Source: Hydractinia symbiolongicarpus (lineage: Eukaryota > Cnidaria > Hydrozoa > Anthoathecata > Hydractiniidae). Taken from it: a stretch of 64,000 bases of DNA. The translations under genes were made by a program, and so were the position numbers. Under the pieces are notes generated by a model, which saw only the letters and a program-made list of their open reading frames with translations, was not told the origin of the DNA and did not search any database. The stretch spans positions 35,739,851 through 35,803,850 of the forward strand of contig NC_079877.1 of assembly GCF_029227915.1 (NCBI RefSeq), given 5' to 3'. Shown in pieces: positions 49,736 to 61,679 of this stretch; the stretch's first letter is position 1, and every line of letters begins with the position of its first letter.

Positions 49736-51490
49736 CGTTTTAGAAATGAGTTTACTCCCAGGGTACTTTCTTTGTATACATTCGACTAAACGGGCCAAAC
49801 CCGGGATTTACGGGAAATCGCGGGTTTTCGTTTGCCGGCGATTAAACCACTTTCACTAAGCGTCTCATCAAAAATGAAAACATTTCTGAAAACTACAAGT
49901 CTCATGCGTTTTAGTGGTAAAAATATAATTTAAAAAATCGTTCGGGAAATGATTTTACTCCCTGGGTACTTTCTCTGTATACTTTTGACTATACGGGCCG
50001 AGTCCGGGATTTACGGGAAATCGCGCGGTTTCGTTTGCCGGCGATTAAACTCCTTTTATTTAGAGTCTCATCAAAAATGAAAACATTTTTGAAAACTACA
50101 AGTCTCATGCGTTTTAGTGGTGAAAAGATAATTTAAAAAATCGTTCTGGAAATGAGTTTACTCACAGGGTACTTTCTTTGTAAACATTCGACTATACGGG
50201 ACAAACCCGGGATTTAGGGAAATCGTGGTATTTCGTTTGCCGGCGATTAAACCTCTTTCATTAAGCGTCTCATTAAAAATGAAAACATTTTTGGAAACTA
50301 CAAGTCTCATTCGTTCTAGTGGTGCAGAAATAATTTGAAAAATCGTTCGGGAAATCAGTTTACTCCCTGGGTACTTTCTTTATATACATTCAACTATACG
50401 GGCCAAGCCCGGGATTTACGGGAGATCGCGGGTTTTCGTTTGCCGGCGATTAAACTTCTTTTATTCAGCGTCTCATCAAAAATGAAAACACTTTTGAAAG
50501 CTACAAGTCTCACGCGTTTTAGTGGTGAAAAAATAATTTAAAAAATCTTTCTGGAAATGAGTTTACTCACAGGGTACTTTCTTTGCATACATTCGACTAT
50601 ACGGGCCAAGCCCGAGATTTACAGGAAATCGCGGGTTTTCGTTTGCCGGCTATTAAACCACATTCACTAAGCGTCTCATCAAAAATGAAAACATTTCTGA
50701 AAACTACAAGTCTCATGGGCTTTAGTGGTGAAATAATAATTTAAAAAATCGTTCGGGAAATGAGTTTACTCCTTGGGTACTTTCTTTGTATACTTTGGAC
50801 TATACGGGCCGAGTCCGGGTTTACGGGAAATCGCAGGTTTTCGTTTGCCGGCGATTAAACTCCTTTTATTCAGCGTCTCATCAAAAATGAAAACATTTTT
50901 GAAAACTACAAGTCTCATGCGTTTTAGTGGTGAAAAGATTGTTTAAAAAATTGTTTTGGAAATGAGTTTACTCCCAGGGTACTTTCTTTGTATACATTCG
51001 ACTAAACGGGCCAAACCCGGGATTTACGGGAAATCGCGGGTTTTCGTTTGCCGGCGATTAAACCACTTTCACTAAGTGTCTCATCAAAAATGAAAACATT
51101 TCTGAAAACTACAAGTCTCATGCGTTTTAGTGGTGAAAAGATAATTTAAAAAATCGTTCTGGAAATGAGTTTACTCACAGGGTACTTTCTTTGTAAACAT
51201 TCGACTATACGGGACAAACCCGGGACTTAGGGAAATCGTGGTATTTCGTTTGACGGCGATTAAACCTCTTTCATTAAGCGTCTCATTAAAAATGAAAACA
51301 TTTTTGGAAACTACAAGTCTCATTCGTTCTAGTGGTGCAGAAATAATTTGAAAAATCGTTCGGGAAATCAGTTTACTCCCTGGGTACTTTCTTTATATAC
51401 ATTCAACTATACGGGCCAAGCCCGGGATTTACGGGAAATCGCGGGTTTTCGTTTGCCGGCGATTAAACTTCTTTTATTCAGCGTCTCATC
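49119..51490 (+). repeat. 2.4-kb block copied 6,078 bp downstream (copy 1)
   Basis: Pairs with about 55198-57570 (30 monomers away). Anchors: D-class starts 50335/56413 and 51348/57426, and the rare forms CGTTTTAGAAATG, CGCGCGGTTTCG, TTTAGAGTCTC, GGGAGATCGCGGG, AATCTTTCTGG and CCCGAGATTTACAGG. A 1-bp loss near 56040 in the second copy changes the shift from 6,079 to 6,078. Confidence 0.87.
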
Positions 51491-51848
51491 AAAAATGAAA
51501 ACACTTTTGAAAACTACAAGTCTCACGCGTTTTAGTGGTGAAAAAATAATTTAAAAAATCGTTCGGGAAATGAGTTTACTCCTTGGGTACTTTCTTTGTA
51601 TACTTTTGACTATACGGGCCGAGTCCGGGTTTACGGGAAATCGCAGATTTTCGTTTGCCGGCGATTAAACTCCTTTTATTCAGCGTCTCATCAAAAATGA
51701 AAACATTTTTGAAAACTACAAGTCTCATACGTTTTAGTGGTGAAAAGATTGTTTAAAAAATCGTTTTGGAAATGAGTTTACTCCCAGGGTACTTTCTTTG
51801 TATACATTCGACTAAACGGGCCAAACCCGGGATTTACGGGAAATCGCA

Positions 51849-54800
51849 GGTTTTCGTTTGCCGGCGATTAAACTTCTTTTATTCAGCGTCTCATCAAAAA
51901 TGAAAACACTTTTGAAAACTACAAGTCTCACGCGTTTTAGTGGTGAAAAAATAATTTAAAAAATCGTTCTGGAAATGAGTTTACTCACAGGGTACTTTCT
52001 TTGTAAACATTCAACTATACGGGCCAAGCCCGGGATTTACGGGAAATCGCGGGTTTTCGTTTGCCGGCGATTAAACCTCTTTCATTAAGCGTCTCATCAA
52101 AAATGAAAACATTTTTGAAAACTACATGTCTCATGCGTTTTAGTGATAAAAAAATAATATAAAAAATCGTTCAGGAAATGAGTTTACTTCCTGGGTACTT
52201 TCTTCGTATACTTTTGACTATACGGGCCGAGTCCGGGATTTACGGGAAATCGCAGGTTTTCGTTTGCCGGCGATTAAACTCCTTTTATTCAGCGTCTCAT
52301 CAGGAATGAAAACATTTTTGAAAACTACAAGTCTCATGCGTTTTAGTGGTGAAAAGATAATTTAAAAAATCGTTCTGGAAATGAGTTTACTCACAGGGTA
52401 CTTTCTTTGTAAACATTCGACTATACGGGACAAGCCCGGGATTTAGGGAAATCGTGGTATTTCGTTTGCCGGCGATTAAACCTCTTTCATTAAACGTCTC
52501 ATTAAAAATAAAAACATTTTTGAAAACTACAAGTCTCATTCGTTCTAGCGCTGCAGAAATAATTTGAAAAATCGTTCGGGAAATCAGTTTACTCCCTGGG
52601 TACTTTCTTTATATACATTCAACTATACGGGCCAAGCCCGGGATTTACGGGAAATCGCGGGTTTTCGTTTGCCGGCGATTAAACTTCTCTTATTCAGCGT
52701 CTCATCAAAAATGAAAACACTTTTAAAAACTACAAGTCTCACGCGTTTTAGTGGTGAAAAGATAATTTAAAAAATCGTTCTGGAAATGAGTTTACTCACA
52801 GGGTACTTTCTTTGTAAACATTCGACTATACGGGACAAACCCGGGATTTAGGGAAATCGTGGTATTTCGTTTGCCGGCGATTAAACCTCTTTCATTAAGC
52901 GTCTCATTAAAAATGAAAACATTTTTGGAAACTACAAGTCTCATTCGTTCTAGTGGTGCAGAAATAATTTGAAAAATCGTTCGGGAAATCAGTTTACTCC
53001 CTGGCTACTTTCTTTATATACATTCAACTATACGGGCCAAGCCCGGGATCTACGGGAAATCGCGGGTTTTCGTTTGCCGGCGATTAAACTTCTTTTATTC
53101 AGCGTCTCATCAAAAATGAAAACACTTTTGAAAGCTACAAGTCTCACGCGTTTTAGTGGTGAAAAAATAATTTAAAAAATCGTTCTGGAAATGAGTTTAC
53201 TCACAGGGTACTTTCTTTGCATACATTCGACTATACGGGCCAAGCCCGGGATTTACAGGAAATCGCGGGTTTTTGTTTGCCGGCTATTAAACCACATTCA
53301 CTAAGCGTCTCATCAAAAATGAAAACATTTTTAAAAACTACAAGTCTCATGGGCTTTAGTGGTGAAATAATAATTTAAAAAATCGTTCGGGAAATGAGTT
53401 TACTCCCTGGGTACTTTCTTTGTATACTTTTGACTATACGGGCCGAGTCCGGGATTTACGGGAAATCGCAGGTTTTCGTTTGCAGGCGATTAAACTCCTT
53501 TTATTCAGCGTCTCATCAAGAATGAAAACATTTTTGAAAACTACAAGTCTCATGCGTTTTAGTGGTGAAAAGATAATTTAAAAAATCGTTCTGGAAATGA
53601 GTTTACTCACAGGGTACTTTCTTTGTAAACATTCGACTATAAGGGACAAGCCCGGGATTTAGGGAAATCGTGGTATTTCGTTTGCCGGCGATTAAACTTC
53701 TTTCATTAAGCGTCTCATTAAAAATAAAAACATTTTTGAAAACTACAAGTCTCATGCGTTTTAGTGGTGAAAAGATAATTTAAAAAATCGTTCTGGAAAT
53801 GAGTTTACTCACAGGGTACTTTCTTTGTAAACATTCGACTATACGGGACAAGCCCGGGATTTAGGGAAATCGTGGTATTTCGTTTGCCGGCGATTAAACC
53901 TCTTTCATTAAACGTCTCATTAAAAATAAAAACATTTTTGAAAACTACAAGTCTCATTCGTTCTAGCGGTGCAGAAATAATTTGAAAAATCGTTCGGGAA
54001 ATCAGTTTACTCCCTGGGTACTTTCTTTATATACATTCAACTATACGGGCCAAGCCCGAGATTTACGGGAAATCGCGGGTTTTCGTTTGCCGGCGATTAA
54101 ACTTCTCTTATTCAGCGTCTCATCAAAAATGAAAACACTTTTAAAAACTACAAGTCTAACGCGTTTTAGTGGTGAAAAGATAATTTAAAAAATCGTTCTG
54201 GAAATGAGTTTACTCACAGGGTACTTTCTTTGTAAACATTCGACTATACGGGACAAACCCGGGATTTAGGGAAATCGTGGTATTTCGTTTGCCGGCGATT
54301 AAACCTCTTTCATTAAGCGTCTCATTAAAAATGAAAACATTTTTGGAAACTACAAGTCTCATTCGTTCTAGTGGTGCAGAAATAATTTGAAAAATCGTTC
54401 GGGAAATCAGTTTACTCCCTGGCTACTTTCTTTATATACATTCAACTATACGGGCCAAGCCCGGGATTTACGGGAAATCGCGGGTTTTCGTTTGCCGGCG
54501 ATTAAACTTCTTTTATTCAGCGTCTCATCAAAAATGAAAACACTTTTGAAAGCTACAAGTCTCACGCGTTTTAGTGGTGAAAAAATAATTTAAAAATTTG
54601 TTCTGGAAATGAGTTTACTCACAGGGTACTTTCTTTGCATACATTCGACTATACGGGCCAAGCCCGGGATTTACAGGAAATCGCGGGTTTTCGTTTGCCG
54701 GCTATTAAACCACATTCACTAAGCGTCTCATCAAAAATGAAAACATTTTTAAAAACTACAAGTCTCATGGGCTTTAGTGGTGAAATAATAATTTAAAAAA

Positions 54801-55802
54801 TCGTTCGGGAAATGAGTTTACTCCCTGGGTACTTTCTTTGTATACTTTTGACTATACGGGCCGAGTCCGGGATTTACGGGAAATCGCAGGTTTTCGTTTG
54901 CCGGCGATTAAACTCCTTTTATTCAGCGTCTCATCAAGAATGAAAACATTTTTGAAAACTACAAGTCTCATGCGTTTTAGTGGTGCAAAGATAATTTAAA
55001 AAATCGTTCTGGAAATGAGTTTACTCACAGGGTACTTTCTTTGTAAACATTCGACTATAAGGGACAAGCACGGGATTTAGGGAAATCGTGGTATTTCGTT
55101 TGCCGGCGATTAAACCTCTTTCATTAAGCGTCTCATTAAAAATAAAAACATTTTTGAAAACTACAAGTCTCATTCGTTCTAGCGGTGCAGAAATAATTTG
55201 AAAAATCGTTCGGGAAATCAGTTTACTCCCTGGGTACTTTCTTTATATACATTCAACTATACGGGCCAAGCCCGGGATTTACGGGAAATCGCGGGTTTTC
55301 GTTTGCCGGCGATTAAACTTCTTTTATTCAGCGTCTCATCAAAAATGAAAACACTTTTGAAAACTACAAGCCTCATGCGTTTTAGTGGTGAAAAAATAAT
55401 TTAAAAAATCGTTCTGGAAATGAGTTTACTCACAGGGTACTTTCTTTGCATACATTCGACAATACGGGCCAAGCCCGGGATTTACAGGAAATCGCGGGTT
55501 TTCGTTTGCCGGCTATTAAACCACATTCACTAAGCGTCTCATCAAAAATGAAAACATTTCTGAAAACTACAAGTCTCATGGGCTTTAGTGGTGAAATAAT
55601 AACTTAAAAAATCGTTCGGTAAATGAGTTTACTCCTTGGGTACTTTCTTTGTATACTTTTGACTATACGGGCCGAGTCCGGGTTTACGGGAAATCGCAGG
55701 TTTTCGTTTGCCGGCGATTAAACTCCTTTTATTCAGCGTCTCATCAAAAATGAAAACTTTTTTGAAAACTACAAGTCTCATACGTTTCAGTGGTGAAAAG
55801 AT
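51849..55802 (+). repeat. 3.95-kb block, copy 2 of the 10,127-bp duplication
   Basis: Second member of the pair at 41722-45673. It keeps the undeleted third monomer (CTTTTGAAAGCTAC near 54545), so it was separated from the parent before the 2-bp loss at 44412. Its right end joins directly to the 6,078-bp block. Confidence 0.86.
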
Positions 55803-57570
55803 TATTTAAAAAATCGTTTTAGAAATGAGTTTACTCCCAGGGTACTTTCTTTGTATACATTCGACTAAACGGGCCAAACCCGGGATTTACGGGAAATCGC
55901 GGGTTTTCGTTTGCCGGCGATTAAACTACTTTCACTAAGCGTCTCATCAAAAATGAAAACATTTCTGGAAACTACAAGTCTCATGCGTTTTAGTGGTAAA
56001 AATATAATTTAAAAAATCGTTCGGGAAATGATTTTACTTCTGGGTACTTTCTCTGTATACTTTTGACTATACGGGCCGAGTCCGGGATTTACGGGAAATC
56101 GCGCGGTTTCGTTTGCCGGCGATTAAACTCCTTTTATTTAGAGTCTCATCAAAAATGAAAACATTTTTGAAAACTACAAGTCTCATGCGTTTTAGTGGTG
56201 AAAAGATAATTTAAAAAATCGTTCTGGAAATGAGTTTACTCACAGGGTACTTTCTTTGTAAACATTCGACTATACGGGACAAACCCGGGATTTAGGGAAA
56301 TCGTGGTATTTCGTTTGCCGGCGATTAAACCTCTTTCATTAAGCGTCTCATTAAAAATGAAAACATTTTTGGAAACTACAAGTCTCATTCGTTCTAGTGG
56401 TGCAGAAATAATTTGAAAAATCGTTCGGGAAATCAGTTTACTCCCTGGGTACTTTCTTTATATACATTCAACTATACGGGCCAAGCCCGGGATTTACGGG
56501 AGATCGCGGGTTTTCGTTTGCCGGCGATTAAACTTCTTTTATTCAGCGTCTCATCAAAAATGAAAACACTTTTGAAAGCTACAAGTCTCACGCGTTTTAG
56601 TGGTGAAAAAATAATTTAAAAAATCTTTCTGGAAATGAGTTTACTCACAGGGTACTTTCTTTGCATACATTCGACTATACGGGCCAAGCCCGAGATTTAC
56701 AGGAAATCGCGGGTTTTCGTTTGCCGGCTATTAAACCACATTCACTAAGCGTCTCATCAAAAATGAAAACATTTCTGAAAACTACAAGTCTCATGGGCTT
56801 TAGTGGTGAAATAATAATTTAAAAAATCGTTCGGGAAATGAGTTTACTCCTTGGGTACTTTCTTTGTATACTTTTGACTATACGGGCCGACTCCGGGTTT
56901 ACGGGAAATCGCAGGTTTTCGTTTGCCGGCGATTAAACTCCTTTTATTCAGCGTCTCATCAAAAATGAAAACATTTTTGAAAACTACAAGTCTCATACGT
57001 TTTAGTGGTGAAAAGATTGTTTAAAAAATCGTTTTGGAAATGAGTTTACTCCCAGGGTACTTTCTTTGTATACATTCGACTAAACGGGCCAAACCCGGGA
57101 TTTACGGGAAATCGCGGGTTTTCGTTTGCCGGCGATTAAACCACTTTCACTAAGTGTCTCATCAAAAATGAAAACATTTCTGAAAACTACAAGTCTCATG
57201 CGTTTTAGTGGTGAAAAGATAATTTAAAAATTCGTTCTGGAAATGAGTTTACTCACAGGGTACTTTCTTTGTAAACATTCGACTATACGGGACAAACCCG
57301 GGATTTAGGGAAATCGTGGTATTTCGTTTGCCGGCGATTAAACCTCTTTCATTAAGCGTCTCATTAAAAATGAAAACATTTTTGGAAACTACAAGTCTCA
57401 TTCGTTCTAGTGGTGCAGAAATAATTTGAAAAATCGTTCGGGAAATCAGTTTACTCCCTGGGTACTTTCTTTATATACATTCAACTATACGGGCCAAGCC
57501 CGGGATTTACGGGAAATCGCGGGTTTTCGTTTGCCGGCGATTAAACTTCTTTTATTCAGCGTCTCATCAA
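55198..57570 (+). repeat. 2.4-kb block, copy 2 of the 6,078-bp duplication
   Basis: Second member of the pair at 49119-51490. Its first 600 bases also match 45069 onward, because both families descend from the 10-mer HOR. Confidence 0.86.
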
Positions 57571-58843
57571 AAATGAAAACATTTTTGAAAACTACAAGTC
57601 TCATACGTTTTAGTGGTGAAAAGATTGTTTAAAAAATCGTTTTGGAAATGAGTTTACTCCCAGGGTACTTTCTTTGTATACATTCGACTAAACGGGCCAA
57701 ACCCGGGATTTACGGGAAATCGCGGGTTTTCGTTTGCCGGCGATTAAACCACTTTCACTAAGTGTCTCATCAAAAATGAAAACATTTCTGAAAACTACAA
57801 GTCTCATGCGTTTTAGTGGTGAAAAGATAATTTAAAAAATCGTTCTGGAAATGAGTTTACTCACAGGGTACTTTCTTTGTAAACATTCGACTATACGGGA
57901 CAAACCCGGGATTTAGGGAAATCGTGGTATTTCGTTTGCCGGCGATTAAACCTCTTTCATTAAGCGTCTCATTAAAAATGAAAACATTTTTGGAAACTAC
58001 AAGTCTCATTCGTTCTAGTGGTGCAGAAATAATTTGAAAAATCGTTCGGGAAATCAGTTTACTCCCTGGGTACTTTCTTTATATACATTCAACTATACGG
58101 GCCAAGCCCGGGATTTACGGGAAATCGCGGGTTTTCGTTTGCCGGCGATTAAACTTCTTTTATTCAGCGTCTCATCAAAAATGAAAACACTTTTGAAAAC
58201 TACAAGTCTCACGCGTTTTAGTGGTGAAAAAATAATTTAAAAAATCGTTCGGGAAATGAGTTTACTCCTTGGGTACTTTCTTTGTATACTTTTGACTATA
58301 CGGGCCGAGTCCGGGTTTACGGGAAATCGCAGGTTTTCGTTTGCCGGCGATTAAACTCCTTTTATTCAGCGTCTCATCAAAAATGAAAACATTTTTGAAA
58401 ACTACAAGTCTCATACGTTTTAGTGGTGAAAAGATTGTTTAAAAAATCGTTTTGGAAATGAGTTTACTCCCAGGGTACTTTCTTTGTATACATTCGACTA
58501 AACGGGCCAAACCCGGGATTTACGGGAAATCGCGGGTTTTCGTTTGCCGGCGATTAAACCACTTTCACTAAGCGTCTCATCAAAAATGAAAACATTTCTG
58601 AAAACTACAAGTCTCATGCGTTTTAGTGGTGAAAAGATAATTTAAAAAATCGTTCTGGAAATGAGTTTACTCACAGGGTACTTTCTTTGTAAACATTCGA
58701 CTATACGGGACAAACCCGGGATTTAGGGAAATCGTGGTATTTCGTTTGCCGGCGATTAAACCTCTTTCATTAAGCGTCTCATTAAAAATGAAAACATTTT
58801 TGGAAACTACAAGTCTCATTCGTTCTAGTGGTGCAGAAATAAT
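57000..58843 (+). repeat. 3-mer and 4-mer registers
   Basis: GATTGTTTAAAAAATCG recurs at about 57014, 57623 and 58434. D-class starts at 57426, 58034 and 58844 give steps of 608 and 810 bp. Classes are D, A (CTCCTTGGG), a GACTAAACGGGCC type with CCACTTTCACTAAG, and C. Confidence 0.83.
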
Positions 58844-61679
58844 TTGAAAAATCGTTCGGGAAATCAGTTTACTCCCTGGGTACTTTCTTTATATACATTC
58901 AACTATACGGACCAAACCCGGGATTTACGGGAAATCGCGGGTTTTCGTATGCCGGCGATTAAACTTCTTTTATTCAGCGTCTCATCAAAAATGAAAACAC
59001 TTTTGAAAACTACAAGTCTCACGCGTTTTAGTGGTGAAAAAATAATTTAAAAAATCGTTCGGGAAATGAGTTTACTCCTTGGGTACTTTCTTTGTATACT
59101 TTTGACTATACGGGCCGAGTCCGGGTTTACGGGAAATCGCAGGTTTTCGTTTGCCGGCGATTAAACTCCTTTTATTCAGCGTCTCATCAAAAATGAAAAC
59201 ATTTTTGAAAACTACAAGTCTCATACGTTTTAGTGGTGAAAAGATTATTTAAAAAATCGTTTTGGAAATGAGTTTACTCCCAGGGTACTTTCTTTGTATA
59301 CATTCGACTAAACGGGCCAAACCCGGGATTTACGGGAAATCGTGGGTTTTCGTTTGCCGGCGATTAAACCACTTTCACTAAGCGTCTCATCAAAAATGAA
59401 AACATTTCTGAAAACTACAAGTCTCATGCGTTTTAGTGGTAAAAATATAATTTAAAAAATCGTTCGGGAAATGATTTTACTCCCTGGGTACTTTCTTTGT
59501 ATACTTTTGACTATACGGGCCGAGTCCGGGTTTACGGGAAATAGCAGGTTTTTGTTTGCCGGCGATTAAACTCCTTTTATTCAGCGTCTCATCACAAATG
59601 AAAACATTTTTGAAAATTACAAGTCTCATACGTTTTAGTGGTGAAAAGATTATTTAAAAAATCGTTTTGGAAATGAGTTTACTCCCAGGGTACTTTCTTT
59701 GTATACATTCGACTAAACGGGCCAAACCCGGGATTTACGGGAAATCGCGGGTTTTCGTTTGCCGGCGATTAAACCACTTTCACTAAGCGTCTCATCAAAA
59801 ATGAAAACATTTCTGAAAACTACAAGTCTCATGCATTTTAGTGGTAAAAATATAATTTAAAAAATCGTTCGGGAAATGATTTTACTCCCTGGGTACTTTC
59901 TTTGTATACTTTTGACTATACGGGCAGAGTCCGGGATTTACGGGAAATCGCGCGGTTTCGTTTGCCGGCGATTAAACTCCTTTTATTTAGAGTCTCATCA
60001 AAAATGAAAACATTTTTGAAAACTACAAGTCTCATGCGTTTTAGTGGTGAAAAGATAATTTAAAAAATCGTTCTGGAAATGAGTTTACTCACAGGGTACT
60101 TTCTTTGTAAACATTCGACTATACGGGACAAACCCGGGATTTAGGGAAATCGTGGTATTTCGTTTGCCGGCGATTAAACCTCCTTCATTAAGCGTCTCAT
60201 TAAAAATGAAAACATTTTTGGAAACTACAAGTCTCATTCGTTCTAGTGGTGCAGAAATAATTTAAAAAATCGTTCGGGAAATCAGTTTACTCCCTGGGTA
60301 CTTTCTTTATATACATTCAACTATACGGGCCAAGCCCGGGATTGACGGGAAATCGCGGGTTTTCGTTTGCCGGCGATTAAACTTCTTTTATTCAGCGTCT
60401 CATCAAAAATGAAAACACTTTTGAAAACTACAAGTCTCACGCGTTTTAGTGGTGAAAAAATAATTTAAAAAATCGTTCGGGAAATGAGTTTACTCCTTGG
60501 GTACTTTCTTTGTATACTTTTGACTATACGGGCCGAGTCCGGGTTTACGGGAAATCGCAGGTTTTCGTTTGCCGGCGATTAAACTCCTTTTATTCAGCGT
60601 CTCATCAAAAATGAAAACATTTTTGAAAACTACAAGTCTCATACGTTTTAGTGGTGAAAAGATTATTTAAAAAATCGTTTTGGAAATGAGTTTACTCCCA
60701 GGGTACTTTCTTTGTATACATTCGACTAAACGGGCCAAACCCGGGATTTACGGGAAATCGTGGGTTTTCGTTTGCCGGCGATTAAACCACTTTCACTAAG
60801 CGTCTCATCAAAAATGAAAACATTTCTGAAAACTACAAGTCTCATGCGTTTTAGTGGTAAAAATATAATTTAAAAAATCGTTCGGGAAATGATTTTACTT
60901 CCTGGGTACTTTCTTTGTATACTTTTGACTATACGGGCCGAGTCCGGGTTTACGGGAAATCGCAGGTTTTCGTTTGCCGGCGATTAAACTCCTTTTATTC
61001 AGCGTCTCATCAAAAATGAAAACATTTTTGAAAACTACAAGTCTCATACGTTTTAGTGGTGAAAAGATTATTTAAAAAATTTTTTTGGAAATGAGTTTAC
61101 TCCCAGGGTACTTTCTTTGTATACATTCGACTAAACGGGCCAAACCCGGGATTTACGGGAAATCGCGGGTTTTCGTTTGCCGGCGATTAAACCACTTTCA
61201 CTAAGCGTCTCATCAAAAATGAAAACATTTCTGAAAACTACAAGTCTCATGCGTTTTAGTGGTAAAAATATAATTTAAAAAATCGTTCGGGAAATGATTT
61301 TACTCCCTGGGTAATTTCTTTGTATACTTTTGACTATACGGGCAGAGTCCGGGATTTACGGGAAATCGCGCGGTTTCGTTTGCCGGCGATTAAACTCCTT
61401 TTATTTAGAGTCTCATCAAAAATGAAAACATTTTTGAAAACTACAAGTCTCATGCGTTTTAGTGGTGAAAAGATAATTTAAAAAATCGTTCTGGAAATGA
61501 GTTTACTCACAGGGTACTTTCTTTGTAAACATTCGACTATACGGGACAAACCCGGGATTTAGGGAAATCGTGGTATTTTGTTTGCCGGCGATTAAACCTC
61601 TTTCATTAAGCGTCTCATTAAAAATGAAAACATTTTTGGAAACTACAAGTCTCATTCGTTCTAGTGGTGCAGAAATAAT
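58844..61679 (+). repeat. 7-mer HOR, 1,418 bp, two copies
   Basis: Units 58844-60261 and 60262-61679. CGTGGGTTTTCG occurs at 59341 and 60759, once per unit. The order is D, A (CTCCTTGGG), GACTAAAC type, GATTTTACTCCC type, GACTAAAC type, GCAGAGTCC/CGCGCGG type, C. The second D monomer starts TTAAAAAATCG rather than TTGAAAAATCG. Confidence 0.85.

Noticed and set aside
50040-50070. Transposon or LTR boundary at the CGCGCGG/TTTAGAGTCTC variants
   Set aside because: These are point variants of the normal monomer with unchanged length and flanks; no target-site duplication or element sequence.
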